Part shown: one piece after another, positions 53,844 to 64,000 of the stretch
Layout: each line of letters opens with the position of its first letter
Position numbering within the stretch: the first letter of the stretch is position 1
Notes under the pieces: generated by a model
What the model saw: the letters and a program-made list of their open reading frames with translations, nothing else
The model's database searches: none
What the model was told of the DNA's origin: nothing
Made by a program: the position numbers and the translations under genes
DNA from: Zopfochytrium polystomum
Lineage: Eukaryota > Chytridiomycota > Chytridiomycetes > Chytridiales > Chytridiaceae
Reading direction: 5' to 3'
DNA: 64,000 nucleotides
Assembly (NCBI GenBank): GCA_025765615.1
Contig: JAIVFJ010000050.1
Coordinates: 248,001-312,000, forward strand

Positions 53844-54033
53844 GGGCGCATCTCGATCCCGCGAAGGCAAGGGGACTGGCCGGTCCTGCTGGACTCTGTT
53901 GTTCAGTTTGACTTGCCTGCCTTTGGTTGTGTCACTGCGCGAACGGAAAGCGGCTCTCCTGGCCAATCTCGTTTGTATTTGCAGAATGAAAACAACAAGA
54001 AGCATCAGTTTGGATAAAATCTGTCGGCTAGTT

Positions 54034-54729
54034 CTATGCTGGCGCTGCTAAACTGCTCAGCTTGTCCTCTGCGATCAACCTGGCCCGGACCCTCTCAAGC
54101 GCCCTTCCCAGCAAATTCAGGCCCCAACCGTGCCTCTCTGCCGGATCGGCGTCCGCCACCACAAACCCGATCCCCCACACCCTGTCGTCCGGTGCCGCCT
54201 CCACGATCTCGGACCCGCGCGTCGCGAGCAGTGCAGCCCGCAACCCCGCGTTTTGCGAAAACTTGAGGTAGTTGCCCTCTTCGACGATCGCGTCACGGTG
54301 CCGCAACCACGTCGTCTCGTCGAACCCGCGGATCTGCCGCCCGAGCGCCTTGAGCTCGGACGGGTCGCCGGTCGCGAGGATAGCGCGGATGACGAGGTCG
54401 GCGTCGGGGTCGCTGTCCGAGTCGCTGCTGCTGCCCGCAAAGAGAAGCGCCTTGCGGTGCATCATGTACTGCTCGGCGCTGGCGTAGGCGAGTGGTGTGT
54501 CGTCGGCGTCGGTGGCGGTGGACGGCGCGGTGAAAGAAGCGGGGAATTGCTGGCTCAGGAAGCCGTGCGGGCCTGTGGAGTCCCAGAAGAAAGTGATCTC
54601 CGGGGAAAGCTCATCGGACGCGACGGGAACGATGTTTGGTTTGTCGACGTTGGCTTGCTTTGTATGTGCGTGGTGGTGCTTGTGGGGGTGAGCGTGGGCG
54701 TGCGTTTGAGCGGGCGTGTGACTGTGCAT
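54034..54729 (-). CDS. NADAR-domain (YbiA-like) protein with His-rich N-terminus
   Basis: 231 residues, single exon. The NADAR fold is an N-glycosidase domain; bacterial YbiA acts on riboflavin-pathway intermediates. Seen here: EITFFWDSTGPHGFLSQQFP (pattern FxxxxxPxxxLSNF), AYASAEQYMMHRKALLF (pattern SxEQxMxxxKA), LKALGRQIRGFDETTWLRHR, GNYLKFSQNAGLRAALLATR, and DRVWGIGFVVADADPAERHG then GLNLLGRALERVR, the usual end. All canonical motifs are present. The first 25 residues (HSHTPAQTHAHAHPHKHHH) are a His-rich extension outside the fold, possibly metal-binding. A Ser/Asp-rich insertion lies near residue 100. Confidence 0.9.
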   Translation of the reverse strand: MHSHTPAQTHAHAHPHKHHHAHTKQANVDKPNIVPVASDELSPEITFFWDSTGPHGFLSQQFPASFTAPSTATDADDTPLAYASAEQYMMHRKALLFAGSSSDSDSDPDADLVIRAILATGDPSELKALGRQIRGFDETTWLRHRDAIVEEGNYLKFSQNAGLRAALLATRGSEIVEAAPDDRVWGIGFVVADADPAERHGWGLNLLGRALERVRARLIAEDKLSSLAAPA

Positions 54730-55398
54730 GAGTGCTTGGGGACGAACTCAGGAACCTAGTTTGGAGGAAAAGCCTCAAAAGCTGCCGGTGCTGATTGCCA
54801 TGCGGCTTGTACACTATGCAGTGAAGCAGACCACGATGTGGCGTGCAGAAGGAGAATGCAGAGAGCCACCTCAAAAGGAGGAGGGGCGGCGGGAAGGGAG
54901 GATTGGGGATCCGGGGGTGAGGATTCCTGCCAGTGGAGAGAAAGTTGTGGCCGAGTCGCCCACACTGATATTGTTATTGTCTCGGCACAAGAAAAAAAAA
55001 AAAAAAAAAAAAAAGATGCAGGATATGTATGAAGACAGGGAACCAGACTGGACGGAGACAGACAGGCGAGGCACACCACTCGGGTAAACGCGCAAGGCCA
55101 CGCCCAGGCCGCGCCACCCTTGTGCCTGCTTGCAGCGAACTGTCTTGGTTGACACAGCGCGCAGGTTGCATAACAACCACAGAACTGCTTCGAAAAGCGA
55201 CAATGGCAGTGCATGCAGCGTCCCTCTTTTGAGCACGGCTAAGACTCAAGCGTACCATTATTGACAAGAGGATAGGGACTGATAACGTCAATCAGTTGCA
55301 GAATGGTGTAGAATAATAGGCTTAATAATAGTTTGACGAAACTTTGAGCACCAGCGAGGAAGTAAGCAAAATTTCAAGATACAGAGAGGACATCAAAG
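54730..55398. other. Intergenic, poly(A) at 54,992-55,014
   Basis: A 23-nt A run and GC-rich flanks; open frames on both strands cross the homopolymer and are not credible genes. Confidence 0.4.
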
Positions 55399-55977
55399 TC
55401 AGCACTGTTTCCAAAAGCCTCCAGATTTCAGTGATACAAGTGGGTCCAAATAAGTGGATTGTGCCGGCCTGGTGTGTTCATCGCACGGATCCATCGTGAT
55501 GTCGTACACCCCAAAAAAAGAGGGCGATAAAAAAATATGACTTGCACCCATAAGCGCAAAGCATCCGCCGTGACCACTTGCTTCCACGGCTATCCGACCT
55601 TTTGGGACACCTGCTTGCTCGAAATCCTGGGTTGCGAACGCCGTACCCGCGAGGCATTTGCTCGTCCCAGCCTCGCAGATCTGGAATTGCTCTGGCACGA
55701 TCGTCGGTAAGGTCGTGGATGTTGGCGTGGGCGAAGTCGGCAACATCGAGTAGGAGGATATGGTTGCCGTCGTTTGCGGCAGCGGGAGGTAGTATCTGTT
55801 TGCCGTGATGAGGTCTTTGGTCTGACCGTCAAAGGAAAGCCAGCTGTTTGTGGATGTGTGTGTGGGGAGATGGCAATTCATCGAGGTGAGACACTGTCCG
55901 GACAGACACCAACAAAAACTTCGCCGTCGCTCCACAATTCGCCAGAGCGGCCGGCCGCAGTGCAGCACGGCCCACAA
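55399..55977 (-). CDS. Hypothetical protein, weak support
   Basis: Minus-strand open frame of up to 192 codons; a likely internal start gives NCHLPTHTSTNSWLSFDG. The second half (QICEAGTSKCLAGTAFATQD, GHGGCFALMGASHIFLS) looks protein-like, with spaced cysteines and glycines. There is no signal peptide or known family. Could also be chance. Confidence 0.25.
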   Translation of the reverse strand: MWAVLHCGRPLWRIVERRRSFCWCLSGQCLTSMNCHLPTHTSTNSWLSFDGQTKDLITANRYYLPLPQTTATISSYSMLPTSPTPTSTTLPTIVPEQFQICEAGTSKCLAGTAFATQDFEQAGVPKGRIAVEASGHGGCFALMGASHIFLSPSFFGVYDITMDPCDEHTRPAQSTYLDPLVSLKSGGFWKQC

Positions 55978-56095
55978 CAGGACAGCTCAAAAAACTCGGA
56001 TCACCAGTCCGTTTCTTTTAAAACGGGGCTGGGCAGGCATTCCTCTCCCTCGGTCCGTTAATCAGAAACCGGAACCCTGAACAAGCACCTCAAGT

Positions 56096-56647
56096 GTGCT
56101 ATTTTTCACCTGGCCACCGTGTCCGAAAGACTTCCTCGTGGAAGTGCTTGGGGATCACATTGCTGTAGTTTCTGCTGAGAGGTTGGTCCAGATCTGGAAC
56201 CTGATAACAACGTGCGATCAGGTGGTAGGCAGTGTCAGTGAGGGAATTATATTTCCTCAAATTGCGGCCGACAGAGACGGTTGCAGATTGTGCTGCGAAG
56301 ACCTCAATGAAATTCGGTTGTGGGATTTGCCGCCAAAGTTGACAGTGAAAGCGTCTTCTTTCAATTGGGTGGCATGCGGCTACCTTTTGCTCAGCGGGAC
56401 GACACAAGCAAGAGTAAATTCTGGAACTATCGAGGTGTGGGGCGTGGAATTGGGAGAGATGCTCCACCGTCTCCTTTTATCCCTCGAGGTTTGGTGGAGG
56501 CACTTTCACATGGATAGGCAAGTTTTCTCACAACTCCTTAAATTGACCATTCCAACGACCTCTTTCCATAAAAAACAAAAATTAGGATGGAGAAGAGGTA
56601 ATTGTATGCGATTGCGGCGCCGACATTCCCTGTGCAAACGAGTTTAA
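56096..56647 (+). pseudogene. WD40-repeat-like fragment
   Basis: Reads FLVEVLGDHIAVVSAERLVQ then IWNL, LCCEDLNEIRLWDLPPKL, and GTIEVWGVELGEM: three WD-type blade ends spaced about 40-55 residues apart. After about residue 140 the translation becomes basic and low-quality. A whole seven-blade propeller is not present. Probably a remnant of an F-box/WD40 or similar gene; no intron-linked continuation was found. Confidence 0.4.
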
Positions 56648-57179
56648 CCAAGGCCTAGCGGAGATGTAGTTACGATAAAACGAAGGATTAGGGTTAATTT
56701 CTTCAGCACAGAATTACAATGAGCATCGCTTTGTTAGCTCGACCCACAGATTGTTGTTGTCCATCTAGTTCACCCCTCAACAGTGTGTGAGGTGTTAGAA
56801 GATGGCAGTCATTTTCGCTGCAGCACAGCGTTGATGTTGGGACCAAACAACTCTTTCGCATATGGTGGTTTGCGGCCCAATCGCTTTCGATGGACGTGCG
56901 GCAAGTCGGGCGTGTCCAGCAGAAAGCGGGCACTTATTCAAACGCTCAGTTTGCTTTATCAAATGCAGTACATCAAATTTTATGTGTACTACCGAAAGAC
57001 TTCATATAGGGAAGTCAACTAGGACAAAGACCTTTCCAAATAGCAGAAGGAACAACGGTGCAAAAGGTTAGAGGGAACAGCAGGAAGTATATGCATGGAT
57101 GGAGAAGCAGAGTTTCGCTGAAAAGGGAGAGAAAAAGGGCATCCCGATGCCCAATATGCCACTGAACCAAGTTGCCAGC
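56648..57179. other. Intergenic, no supported gene
   Basis: AT-rich, short open frames only; downstream region of the SOD gene. Confidence 0.4.
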
Positions 57180-58545
57180 TCATTCCATGAGCTCCCAGAA
57201 TCCGTGACTCCTCTCATTCGAGAGTGCAAGCAGCAGTCCAGGAGAGGATTTCGGCTTTCCAAAGATTGCCTCAAACGTGGGCAGCGGCAGCGAAGTGTTC
57301 CGCAGGCCAATGACGCCCTGCAGCAGCTTGTCGCCCGAGTTCCCGGTCGGCTCTAAGTGGCAGTCGTCATTGTTGGCATGGATCGCCAGGGCGCGGCCGA
57401 GCGCGTACACCTCCTCGCCGAGGAACAGCGACAGCTTGCTCGTCCTGATCGTGGCGCGTACCTTGCCGTCCTTGTCTGCAACAAGGTTGCTCAGGTCGCC
57501 GGCGTGCCTGGTGTCGCCCAGGACGCGCAGGCACGAGTGGGGCTGGTTGAACGGGTTAAAGTGCAGCCCGATCTTGGCGGCCTTGCGAGTGTCGGTGATG
57601 TCGCCAAAGTTGTGCACGTGGATGCCGTGGACAGAGTTGGGCGCCAGCCCGTCGATCGCGACCGTCACGACAACTTCCTCGCCCGGGTTTTCTTGCGCAA
57701 AGAATGCGAACCCGACCGCGGCCACGCCATCCGTCGGCGAGAACACGACGATCGCCTCCTTGCGCCCCACGGCAAAGTCGACGGGCGCCTCCAAAAAGTC
57801 GGTGAACTTGGGGAATGCGGTGCCGTTGGCCCAGCCGAGGACGCCTGTTGCGATCTTTCCACCGCTGTTGCCCGTTGGCTGAGTCCTGCAGTCGTCGGCG
57901 GCGGCGTGGATCGCGACGGCGTGCCCGAGGATGTTGCTGAGACTGTTGGGGTGAAGAGTGGCGCTCTGAATGATGGGCGAGTTGCGTACAAGGACGATGC
58001 TGACAGTGCCGGCTTGAGCTGAAGTGATGTTACCGATATCTCCAGAGTGGATGGTGGTGAGGTCGGAGGTCTGAGAGTCACAGCCGTGAGGCTTGTTGGT
58101 TGGGTTGAAGTGGCCAAACACGTTTGCTCCCGCCGGGTCCGAAACGTCCTGTGCAAGAAGAACAGCAAGCCCAACCAATCATGAGACAATGCCCCAACAC
58201 TTCAAAACCAAACGATTGATAGCTTACTCCAAATGCATGAAAATGAATGGCAAACTGAGTGTTTGGTGTGAGACCCTCAATGGCAATGCTGATGGTGGTG
58301 CTCTTGAAGTCCTCGCTTTGGGAAAAGACAACAACGCCGTTCGCTTTGTTTCCAGTGGTTGGTCTCAGGAGTGCAATGGCTTGGAAAGGGGTTGGAGGGG
58401 GAGTGTTGTGTGAAGAGTCATCCCTTATTTGGGTGGGAGCTGCCGTTCCAACGGAAATAAGGGCTAGGATCAAGAATACAGCGCCAAACAGCGGCTTGAT
58501 GGGCGGAGAACGGGAAGAGCCACAGGAGGACGTTTGGGGAATCAT
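57180..58545 (-). CDS. Secreted Cu/Zn superoxide dismutase with two SOD domains
   Basis: Exon 1 (58,545-58,228) and exon 2 (58,148-57,180) join in phase 0 over a 79-nt GTAAGC...CACAG intron, giving 428 residues. A hydrophobic segment LFGAVFLILALISVGTAAPT (about residues 19-37) is a signal peptide or signal anchor. Domain 1 has AIHFHAFG, GHFNPTNKPHGCDSQTSDL, HSGDIGNI and HAVAIHAAADDC. Domain 2 has HGIHVHNFG, GLHFNPFNQPHSC, RHAGDLSNL and RALAIHANNDDCHLEPTGNS. In both, the Cu histidines, the bridging His, the Zn His/His/Asp set and the disulfide cysteines appear kept. A usual eukaryotic Cu/Zn SOD has one domain of about 154 residues. Likely extracellular or wall-associated defence against superoxide. 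Confidence 0.9.
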
Positions 58546-58887
58546 ATTTAAATAGGAAGGTTTCAGGAAGTTGTTTGAGTGAGGGAGCGTGATTGAGTAT
58601 TCTGGTGGTGCGGGGTTGTTTTGGTCCTTTATAAATTCATGGACGTCGAGGTGCCTCCTCTTTTCTTTTTTTTTCCCGCCAGACGAAAAAAATGAGTTCG
58701 TCGATTATTAACAACGAGCCGATTTACGAGTGTATCTGATGCACAGCCACTTGGGCTGAGGCAGCGCAAATGAAGGTGCCCCTCCAATTCAATTGAACGA
58801 GTCAAACAGACACATTCTGGGGGAGAATCGACCTACCGGTGCCCCCTTTGCTGGAGCTGGAATGACTGTCAAAATCACAACCATGGT
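58546..58887. other. SOD upstream region, no gene
   Basis: Contains TTATAAATT near 58,629, a possible TATA element for the minus-strand SOD gene (about 85 bp before its ATG), and a T-rich run at 58,660-58,675. Confidence 0.35.
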
Positions 58888-59127
58888 TTATGTGCGGGCC
58901 TGATGGACAGTGCCGTTGCTTCCAATCTGTGGTTGAACTTCGCGGCGGTCATGGAGCTTTGAGAACCACTCAACCACATCGTTCCTACCCTCTGGCCGCA
59001 CGGAATCTTGCGTCTGACTCTTGACCAGAGCTGCATGGGGAGCCCTCTGCAAAAACATTGGTAACTTTACGTCCACCAATGCTCTGACATCCCGCGCAAG
59101 CTCTTCAACTCGCTGTCTCGCAGCCAT
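58888..59127 (-). CDS. Small hypothetical protein, 79 aa
   Basis: Begins AARQRVEELARDVRALVDVK, a helical heptad-like stretch, then LPMFLQRAPHAALVKSQTQ, and ends IGSNGTVHQART. Single exon. No family recognised; small helical subunits of large complexes look like this, but that is only a guess. Confidence 0.4.
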   Translation of the reverse strand: MAARQRVEELARDVRALVDVKLPMFLQRAPHAALVKSQTQDSVRPEGRNDVVEWFSKLHDRREVQPQIGSNGTVHQART

Positions 59128-59743
59128 CTACAATTGTCCGCCATGTCCACATCTTTCGGGATCATAGCGGGGCTTTCCACCGCCGCACTGCTTTAAAGTC
59201 ACCACACACGTTCGCTTAGTCGAGTGCGCTCTCGCGAGAGGCTCGCAGCTTTGTAATTGGGGTTCAAAACGCGCAGTGGCCAGTGGAGCACTTCATCGCT
59301 GCGACGGGCCGTTGGGCCAGAGGTAGACGGTTGGTTGGCCAGGTCTCTGGGCCATGCGTGCGGCGGGATCGACTCGACTTGCTTGGCGTTACCATCCACC
59401 CAGAACCTTTTCCTCCCCCTCTCACGTCGCACGCCCCCTTCTCATTTCGTATCGAATAATTGTTTGCCCACCTTCCATCAGTCAATCAATTTGATCCGAC
59501 TGTTTTCCGCTTTTCCGTGTGCAGACTTTGATTCGAAACGAAAGGGGTGCAGAGCAAAAGGCTGGCACCTAACGCAATTTCTTGACTACCCACCCTCGCA
59601 CCTTCGAACACGCCCGACGCGCGCGCCCTACCATAGAAGCAGCAGCACCAGCAGCAGGGGCTAGCAGCAGCTCGCACAGACCCGTCCCTCAGAACAGCCT
59701 TCTGTGTTGCATATTGTTTAACGTGAGAGCCGACGCACCAACA
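59128..59743. other. Intergenic, promoter region of membrane-protein copy 1
   Basis: No supported gene; contains a short (CAG)n-type stretch near 59,639-59,670. Confidence 0.4.
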
Positions 59744-60863
59744 ATGTCCATGACGACGATGCCCACGAACTCCTCAGGGGCGCCGCCGCCCGGTGGTTTT
59801 GCCCCGACCCCAGATTATCTACGCTTCAGGAGTAGCGCAACCCGTTGAGTATTAAGCCACCTCCACCATTCCTGATCGTTTCTCTGTTCGCTCGCTGACG
59901 ATTCTCGTTGCTCTTCACCCGAAAATACCTGCTCGGTTACGCCGGTTTCGCCCTCTACCTCCACTACCTCCTCGCCCCCGCCGCACTCTGGACCCCACGC
60001 ATTCGCACCCTCCGCCGATTCCTCCCCGCCACCATCATACTGCCCGTCGCCCAAGTCCCCATCCGGATCTACATATTCTCGGCCTCGAAACCGCTGCAGC
60101 CGCTCTGAAAGGCCCAGTGCGCCCCACGGACCCAGCCGTCGTCGTCTCCGAGCCACGCAAGTTCGAGTCAGACCCGCGACAGCAGCTGTACGAGCTGTAC
60201 AGGAAGCAGCAGCAGCAGCAACAGTGGCAAGGCTTCAACGAGTTCCCAAAGTACCGCGACCAGCAGCTGCAGTACCAGAGCCCTCCGCACAGATCGCCTT
60301 TTGTCACTCCGCCGCGCAGGCAGTCCTCGTCGTCGGCTTCGCCGCAGGCGTTGCAGAACTCGTCGTCCGGGGCGACGTACTACACGCCGACTCCGCCGCC
60401 CGCGCGCGACTCACGCTTCGGCGAAGATCCGCGCCGACCGCGTCGCCCGCTGTCGGCACCGCTGGCCGCCGTGTCGCGCGATCGTGTGCGCGTTGAAAGT
60501 CAGCCGCGAGCCGGCTCCGTGGCGGCTACGGTGAGGATCCTGGACTTTTTCAACGTCGCAGGCGCGGTGCTGACGGTGATCGGCATTGTGGCGTCGGTGC
60601 TGTCGGCGCTGTACTCCGCAAAGCTGGATATTGTCTTTCTTGCGCAGGCTGTGACGATCTGGGCCCTCCTGTGAGTGTGTGAGTGGGACAAATCAAAGCG
60701 TTTGACACGCGGGGATCGAGGTCCATTTGGTTTATGTAACTGACCCTCCCCAAGGCAACAACAACGACTCAGCTTCACGTTCCAAGTCACACTGTTTCTT
60801 GCGTTCATGAACGTCACCCGCACGACGGTTGACGACTGTATGGAGTTGCTTCCAGCTCGGTGA
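59744..60863 (+). pseudogene. Seven-helix membrane protein, copy 1, broken
   Basis: Tandem paralog of the gene at 61,670-63,344. Exon 1 (59,744-59,843) matches, ending at the same donor CC|GTTGAG. The whole second exon (first two helices) is missing. From about 59,930 it reads YLLGYAGFALYLHYLLAP and IILPVAQVPIRIY. A deletion then removes the fifth helix and shifts the frame; the new frame continues AAAALKGPV, SDPRQQLYELYRKQQQQQQ, TYYTPTPPPARDSRFGEDPR, FFNVAGAVLTVIGIVASVLS and DIVFLAQAVTIWALL to 60,671. The last exon (60,773-60,863) gives FTFQVTLFLAFMNVTRTTVD and LLPAR-stop. Introns and the C-terminal half are well preserved. Confidence 0.8.
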
Positions 60864-61669
60864 CGGAGCGGCTGCGTTGTTACTGGGGTCTCGGAGAATG
60901 AAACCGAGATCTAGTAGGGGTGGCTCCAAACTAATCCACATTGCCTAACCCTGCCTTCACCTCCTTCCACGCAACCCACGCCAACCTCAGCACTCGCCCC
61001 CCCATATGGCGTGCCTTTTCATTTTTTGATGATCCCACGTCGCCAGCTCAACGTTTTCCATGGGCGTCGTCCACAGACCCCGAGCACCCGTTTCCATCCG
61101 AATTGCATCCGCTTTGGTTCGGCTTTACCCAAGTCTCTAGCCCGTCCCCACTATGTTTACTCCATTCCCTTCCGAGCGCTGGCGGGACCAGCACCGGCTT
61201 TGTTAAAGAAAATCTGTCTGTGATTGAGTTAGTTCGCTGTTATCGTTCTGCCCGCTCCCGGCCTCACGCCCTCACGCGACTCGTTGCACGAGGGGTTCGA
61301 ATGGGAGAGAGACAGAAGTGCGGACCACAGACAGGCAGGCAGGCAGACAGGGCGGAGGCACGCATGGTGCCGCCGACGGATGTGACAAGGCACCAGGCGC
61401 TTGGGCGGAACAGAGCCGATCGAGACTGACGGACTTTCCCCCCGCCGCCACCAACACTTTCACTGACCTTCTGTTTCAACGTGGGCGGCGCCCACCGTTA
61501 AATCAATACATACAGAAAAAAGCAAGCAGGAAGGCGTCGACAAACGCGAAGGCAGGGTAACCCTCACCTCATTCGCTCGCCCGCGCTGGCTTTCGTGTGC
61601 TGTCTCGGTCCCCACTCCAAGCTATTCTCGCTTTCTCGCGCAGAGTGAGCTTTTCTCGAAAAGTCATCA
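60864..61669. other. Intergenic, no supported gene
   Basis: Separates the two tandem copies. It holds a GCAGGCAGGCAGACAGG run at 61,333-61,350 and no convincing reading frame. Confidence 0.4.
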
Positions 61670-63344
61670 ATGTCCGGAACAACGATGATGCCCGGTCCAG
61701 GCGGGGACGGAGGAGCAGCAAACTCCTCAGGGCCGATGCTGCCCCCTGGCTTCGTCCTCACGCCCGACCTAATCTACGCCTCCGGAATGGCGCCAATCCG
61801 TTGAGTAGCAAAAACAAACACGCAAAGCCCGTTCCACTCGTCGCCTCTAACCAAAAAAAAAAAAACCTGTCCACAAAACAACTCGTAGTTTGTCTAACAA
61901 ACTCAGCCCGCGCCTGCTCAAACTTCCCCTCCTTCCGCTTGTACCTCGCCGGCTTTGGCGCCTTTGCCGTCGTCCTTGCAGTGTTTGGGCTTTTCCTCGT
62001 CGTTGCCCGCATCGTCATTCGGAACCTTCGCGACCGCTTCACTTCGAGGACCTTTGGCAACGCCAACCATGACCCGGATGCGGCGCTGCTGGACGTGGCC
62101 ATCATGTTCGGCGTACTGCAAGCTGTCTGCCAATTTACTTCGTTTGTTTCTCTGTTTAATGAGTGGGGCGCCATGGTTTTCATGTGAGTGTGTGTGCAAG
62201 AGGGATTATGTTTCCCGAAAGAGGAATTTGATACGATCTGCTGGACCCAGCACGCTGAACCATTCCCACCCCCCTAGGACTATTTCCGGCATCGCCTACC
62301 TCCTCGGATATTCCGGCCTCGCCATCTATCTTCACCATCTCCTGAAGCCAATCGCCCTCTGGTCCCCTCGCGTTCGACTTCTCGTCCGTCTCCTCCCCGG
62401 CATAATGATCATGCCCGTCGCCCAAGTCCCCGTCCGCATCTATAACGGCATTTTCACCGACGCATCACTGACCTCTCCGCCAACCGACGCCGCAAACGCC
62501 CGCTTAGCGGCCTTTGGCATCGCCGTGTCCGCACTTTACACCGCCGCGATTGGAAATTTTTTCGCCATCGCTTTGTTCTCGAGGACCGGGATGGGAAAAA
62601 CGCTCAAATTGACCCTCGGCCCGGACGGAGCTGCGGCCGCGCTCAAAGGCCCCGTAAATGCCGTGGACCATGCTGCCACTGTAAGCAAGTTGCGAAAGTT
62701 TGACCAAGACCCGCGCCAGAGGCTGTACGAACAACCGCAGCCGCAGTCACAGCGGTTTGGCGAGTTTCCACAGTACCGCCAGCAGCAGCTGGAGTACCAG
62801 AGCCCACCGTACAGATCGCCGTTTGAGAGCCCGCCACCCAGACGGTCATCATCTTACGAGTCACAGTACACGTCCCCCACCGCGACGTACTACAGCCCGA
62901 CCCCGTCGCCCGGGCGCGAATCCCGTTTTGGGGACGACTCGTCGCGCCGATCGCGCCGCTTGGTCTCGAAACCGCAGGTCGCCGTGTCGACCGAGCGGAT
63001 GCACATTGACAGTCAAGCGCGCACCGGCGCGGTGGCGGCAACGGCGAGGGTTCTGGAATATATGATCGTCGTGGGGGGTGCTGTGATGTTTGTCAACACA
63101 GTGGCGTCGATTCTCTCAGAGATATACTCAGCGAGGCTGGACATTGTGTTTGTCACGCAAGCGGTGGCGATCTGGGGCGTCATGTGAGTCCTTCAAGTAT
63201 CAGGTGCGCATGACTAGTTGCTGACGCGGTACCGACAGTTTCACATTCCAGGTCTCGCTCTTTGTCGCGTTTATGTTTGTCACTCGCATGGTAGTTCACG
63301 ACTTCTGGGACGTGTTTCCGGCCTGGAGCCAGCGGCTACCTTGA
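61670..63344 (+). CDS. Putative seven-helix membrane protein, copy 2, intact
   Basis: Exons 61,670-61,799, 61,907-62,183, 62,278-63,183 and 63,239-63,344 join in phase to 472 residues. Helices by eye: 1 FGAFAVVLAVFGLFLVVARI; 2 VAIMFGVLQAVCQFTSFVSL; 3 GIAYLLGYSGLAIYLHHLL; 4 LVRLLPGIMIMPVAQVPVRI; 5 FGIAVSALYTAAIGNFFAIA; 6 YMIVVGGAVMFVNTVASIL; 7 IVFVTQAVAIWGVIFTFQVS. Between 5 and 6 lies a soluble stretch of about 170 residues rich in Gln, Pro, Ser and Arg (YRQQQLEYQSPPYRSPFESP). Seven helices with a long loop between 5 and 6 is a receptor-like layout, but I see no GPCR family motif. The short N-terminus lacks a signal peptide. Donor of intron 1 is GTTGAG. Confidence 0.75.
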
Positions 63345-64000
63345 AACGGCCACAACGAAAAGCACAGGAATTTGGACCCCAACCTTAGCCCTCTGTGCCC
63401 ATCAATCCTTTTTCTCTCTACGACAGCCTGAATTCTGCCGAGGCTCACCGTACTGCAGCGCATTATTTTCACTTCATTGAAGCCATATTTTCGATCCCAT
63501 TTCCCCCGTTGCATTGTTAAGTTTACACGCTTGTATTCCGTTTCCTTTGCTCGCCAAGCGCTGGCTGGACCAGCGCGAGCCCTCGAAGCTTTGCATTTCT
63601 TGTCTTAATTTAGCGTGTAACCATCCCTCCGTTTCTGCATTTTATTGAGTTGCAGCACAGAAATTCAGACTATCAGTGATCTTAAAATCGTTCCTTTTTG
63701 TCTCACACACAGTGAGCTGCAGCACAGAAAATTCAGTGCAGAACTCTTGACAAGGAGCGACGGGGATGAGGGACGATGAAGAATCCAGACAATTCCAAAG
63801 ATGACTAAGAAGGCCGGACCAGTTACTCCCTTGTAGTTTACGAGTATGCTGTCGTGCAGGCAGCGGGAAACGGCAGTTTGGGTTCTTTGCATTCACTCTG
63901 ATCTATCAACCAAGTCACATCCACTGCACAAGCAAGAAACGCGACACTTACATTACATCCGCAGCCAACGATGCACAGAGGCGATCGACCGCTCCGAGGG
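63345..64000. other. 3' intergenic, weak minus-strand frame
   Basis: A minus-strand frame at 63,665-63,892 reads YKGVTGPAFLVIFGIVWIL, one hydrophobic helix, which could be part of an exon of a gene continuing beyond the window, but support is poor. A 15-nt word GTGAGCTGCAGCACAG / TTGAGTTGCAGCACAG occurs twice (63,645 and 63,711). Confidence 0.3.

Overview
The window looks like nuclear DNA of a filamentous or zoosporic fungus, most likely an early-diverging (chytrid-like) one. The protein-coding genes are GC-rich and carry short GT-AG introns of about 50-300 nt. Recognisable host genes are uracil-DNA glycosylase, 40S ribosomal protein S29, ARPC4 (as a pseudogene), an AcpS-type phosphopantetheinyl transferase, a SulP sulfate permease, a START-domain protein, F-box and ankyrin-like repeat proteins, and secreted Cu/Zn SOD. 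The ankyrin-like protein with LQWW repeats is a type I associate with chytrids. No rRNA, CRISPR or operon-like arrangement is present. Species assignment is an inference.

Layout. 0-7 kb: 5'-partial UNG, a low-complexity hypothetical ORF, a decayed ankyrin-like gene, a tandem repeat of about 220 bp and a two-exon hypothetical gene. 7-11.7 kb: CpG-poor repetitive DNA with two tRNA-derived sequences, a decayed Tc1/mariner transposase and one copy of a dispersed repeat. 11,718-19,049: a 7,332-bp DNA transposon with 16-bp perfect terminal inverted repeats and an exact 8-bp target-site duplication. It holds both ends of a decayed BED-finger hAT transposase. Between them lie an apparently intact AcpS gene and a 5'-truncated SulP gene. 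An antisense multi-exon gene of unknown function is also inside. 19.16-21.31 kb: a 2.1-kb near-palindrome made of two head-to-head Copia 5' ends. 21.5-22.8 kb: a decayed Copia pol. 23,915-31,711: a full-length Ty1/Copia element on the minus strand with gag and an uninterrupted pol. 31.7-37.5 kb: more decayed transposon-like DNA (a LINE endonuclease, an unknown multi-exon gene, a second copy of the dispersed repeat).

38.9-64 kb is gene-rich: RPS29, an F-box protein, an ARPC4 pseudogene, a START-domain protein, and two paralogous FAD monooxygenases enclosing two small cysteine-rich peptide genes. These are followed by an LQWW-repeat ankyrin-like protein, an NmrA-like reductase with one frameshift, an LRR fragment, a NADAR-domain protein, a WD40 fragment and a two-domain secreted Cu/Zn SOD. 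A tandem pair of putative seven-helix membrane proteins closes the window; the first copy is broken and the second intact.

The strongest novelty candidate is the hAT-type element carrying AcpS and part of SulP between exact transposon ends. Second are the paired monooxygenase/cysteine-rich-peptide cluster and the seven-helix tandem pair. Exon coordinates were read by eye from splice consensus and reading-frame agreement; no similarity search was run.
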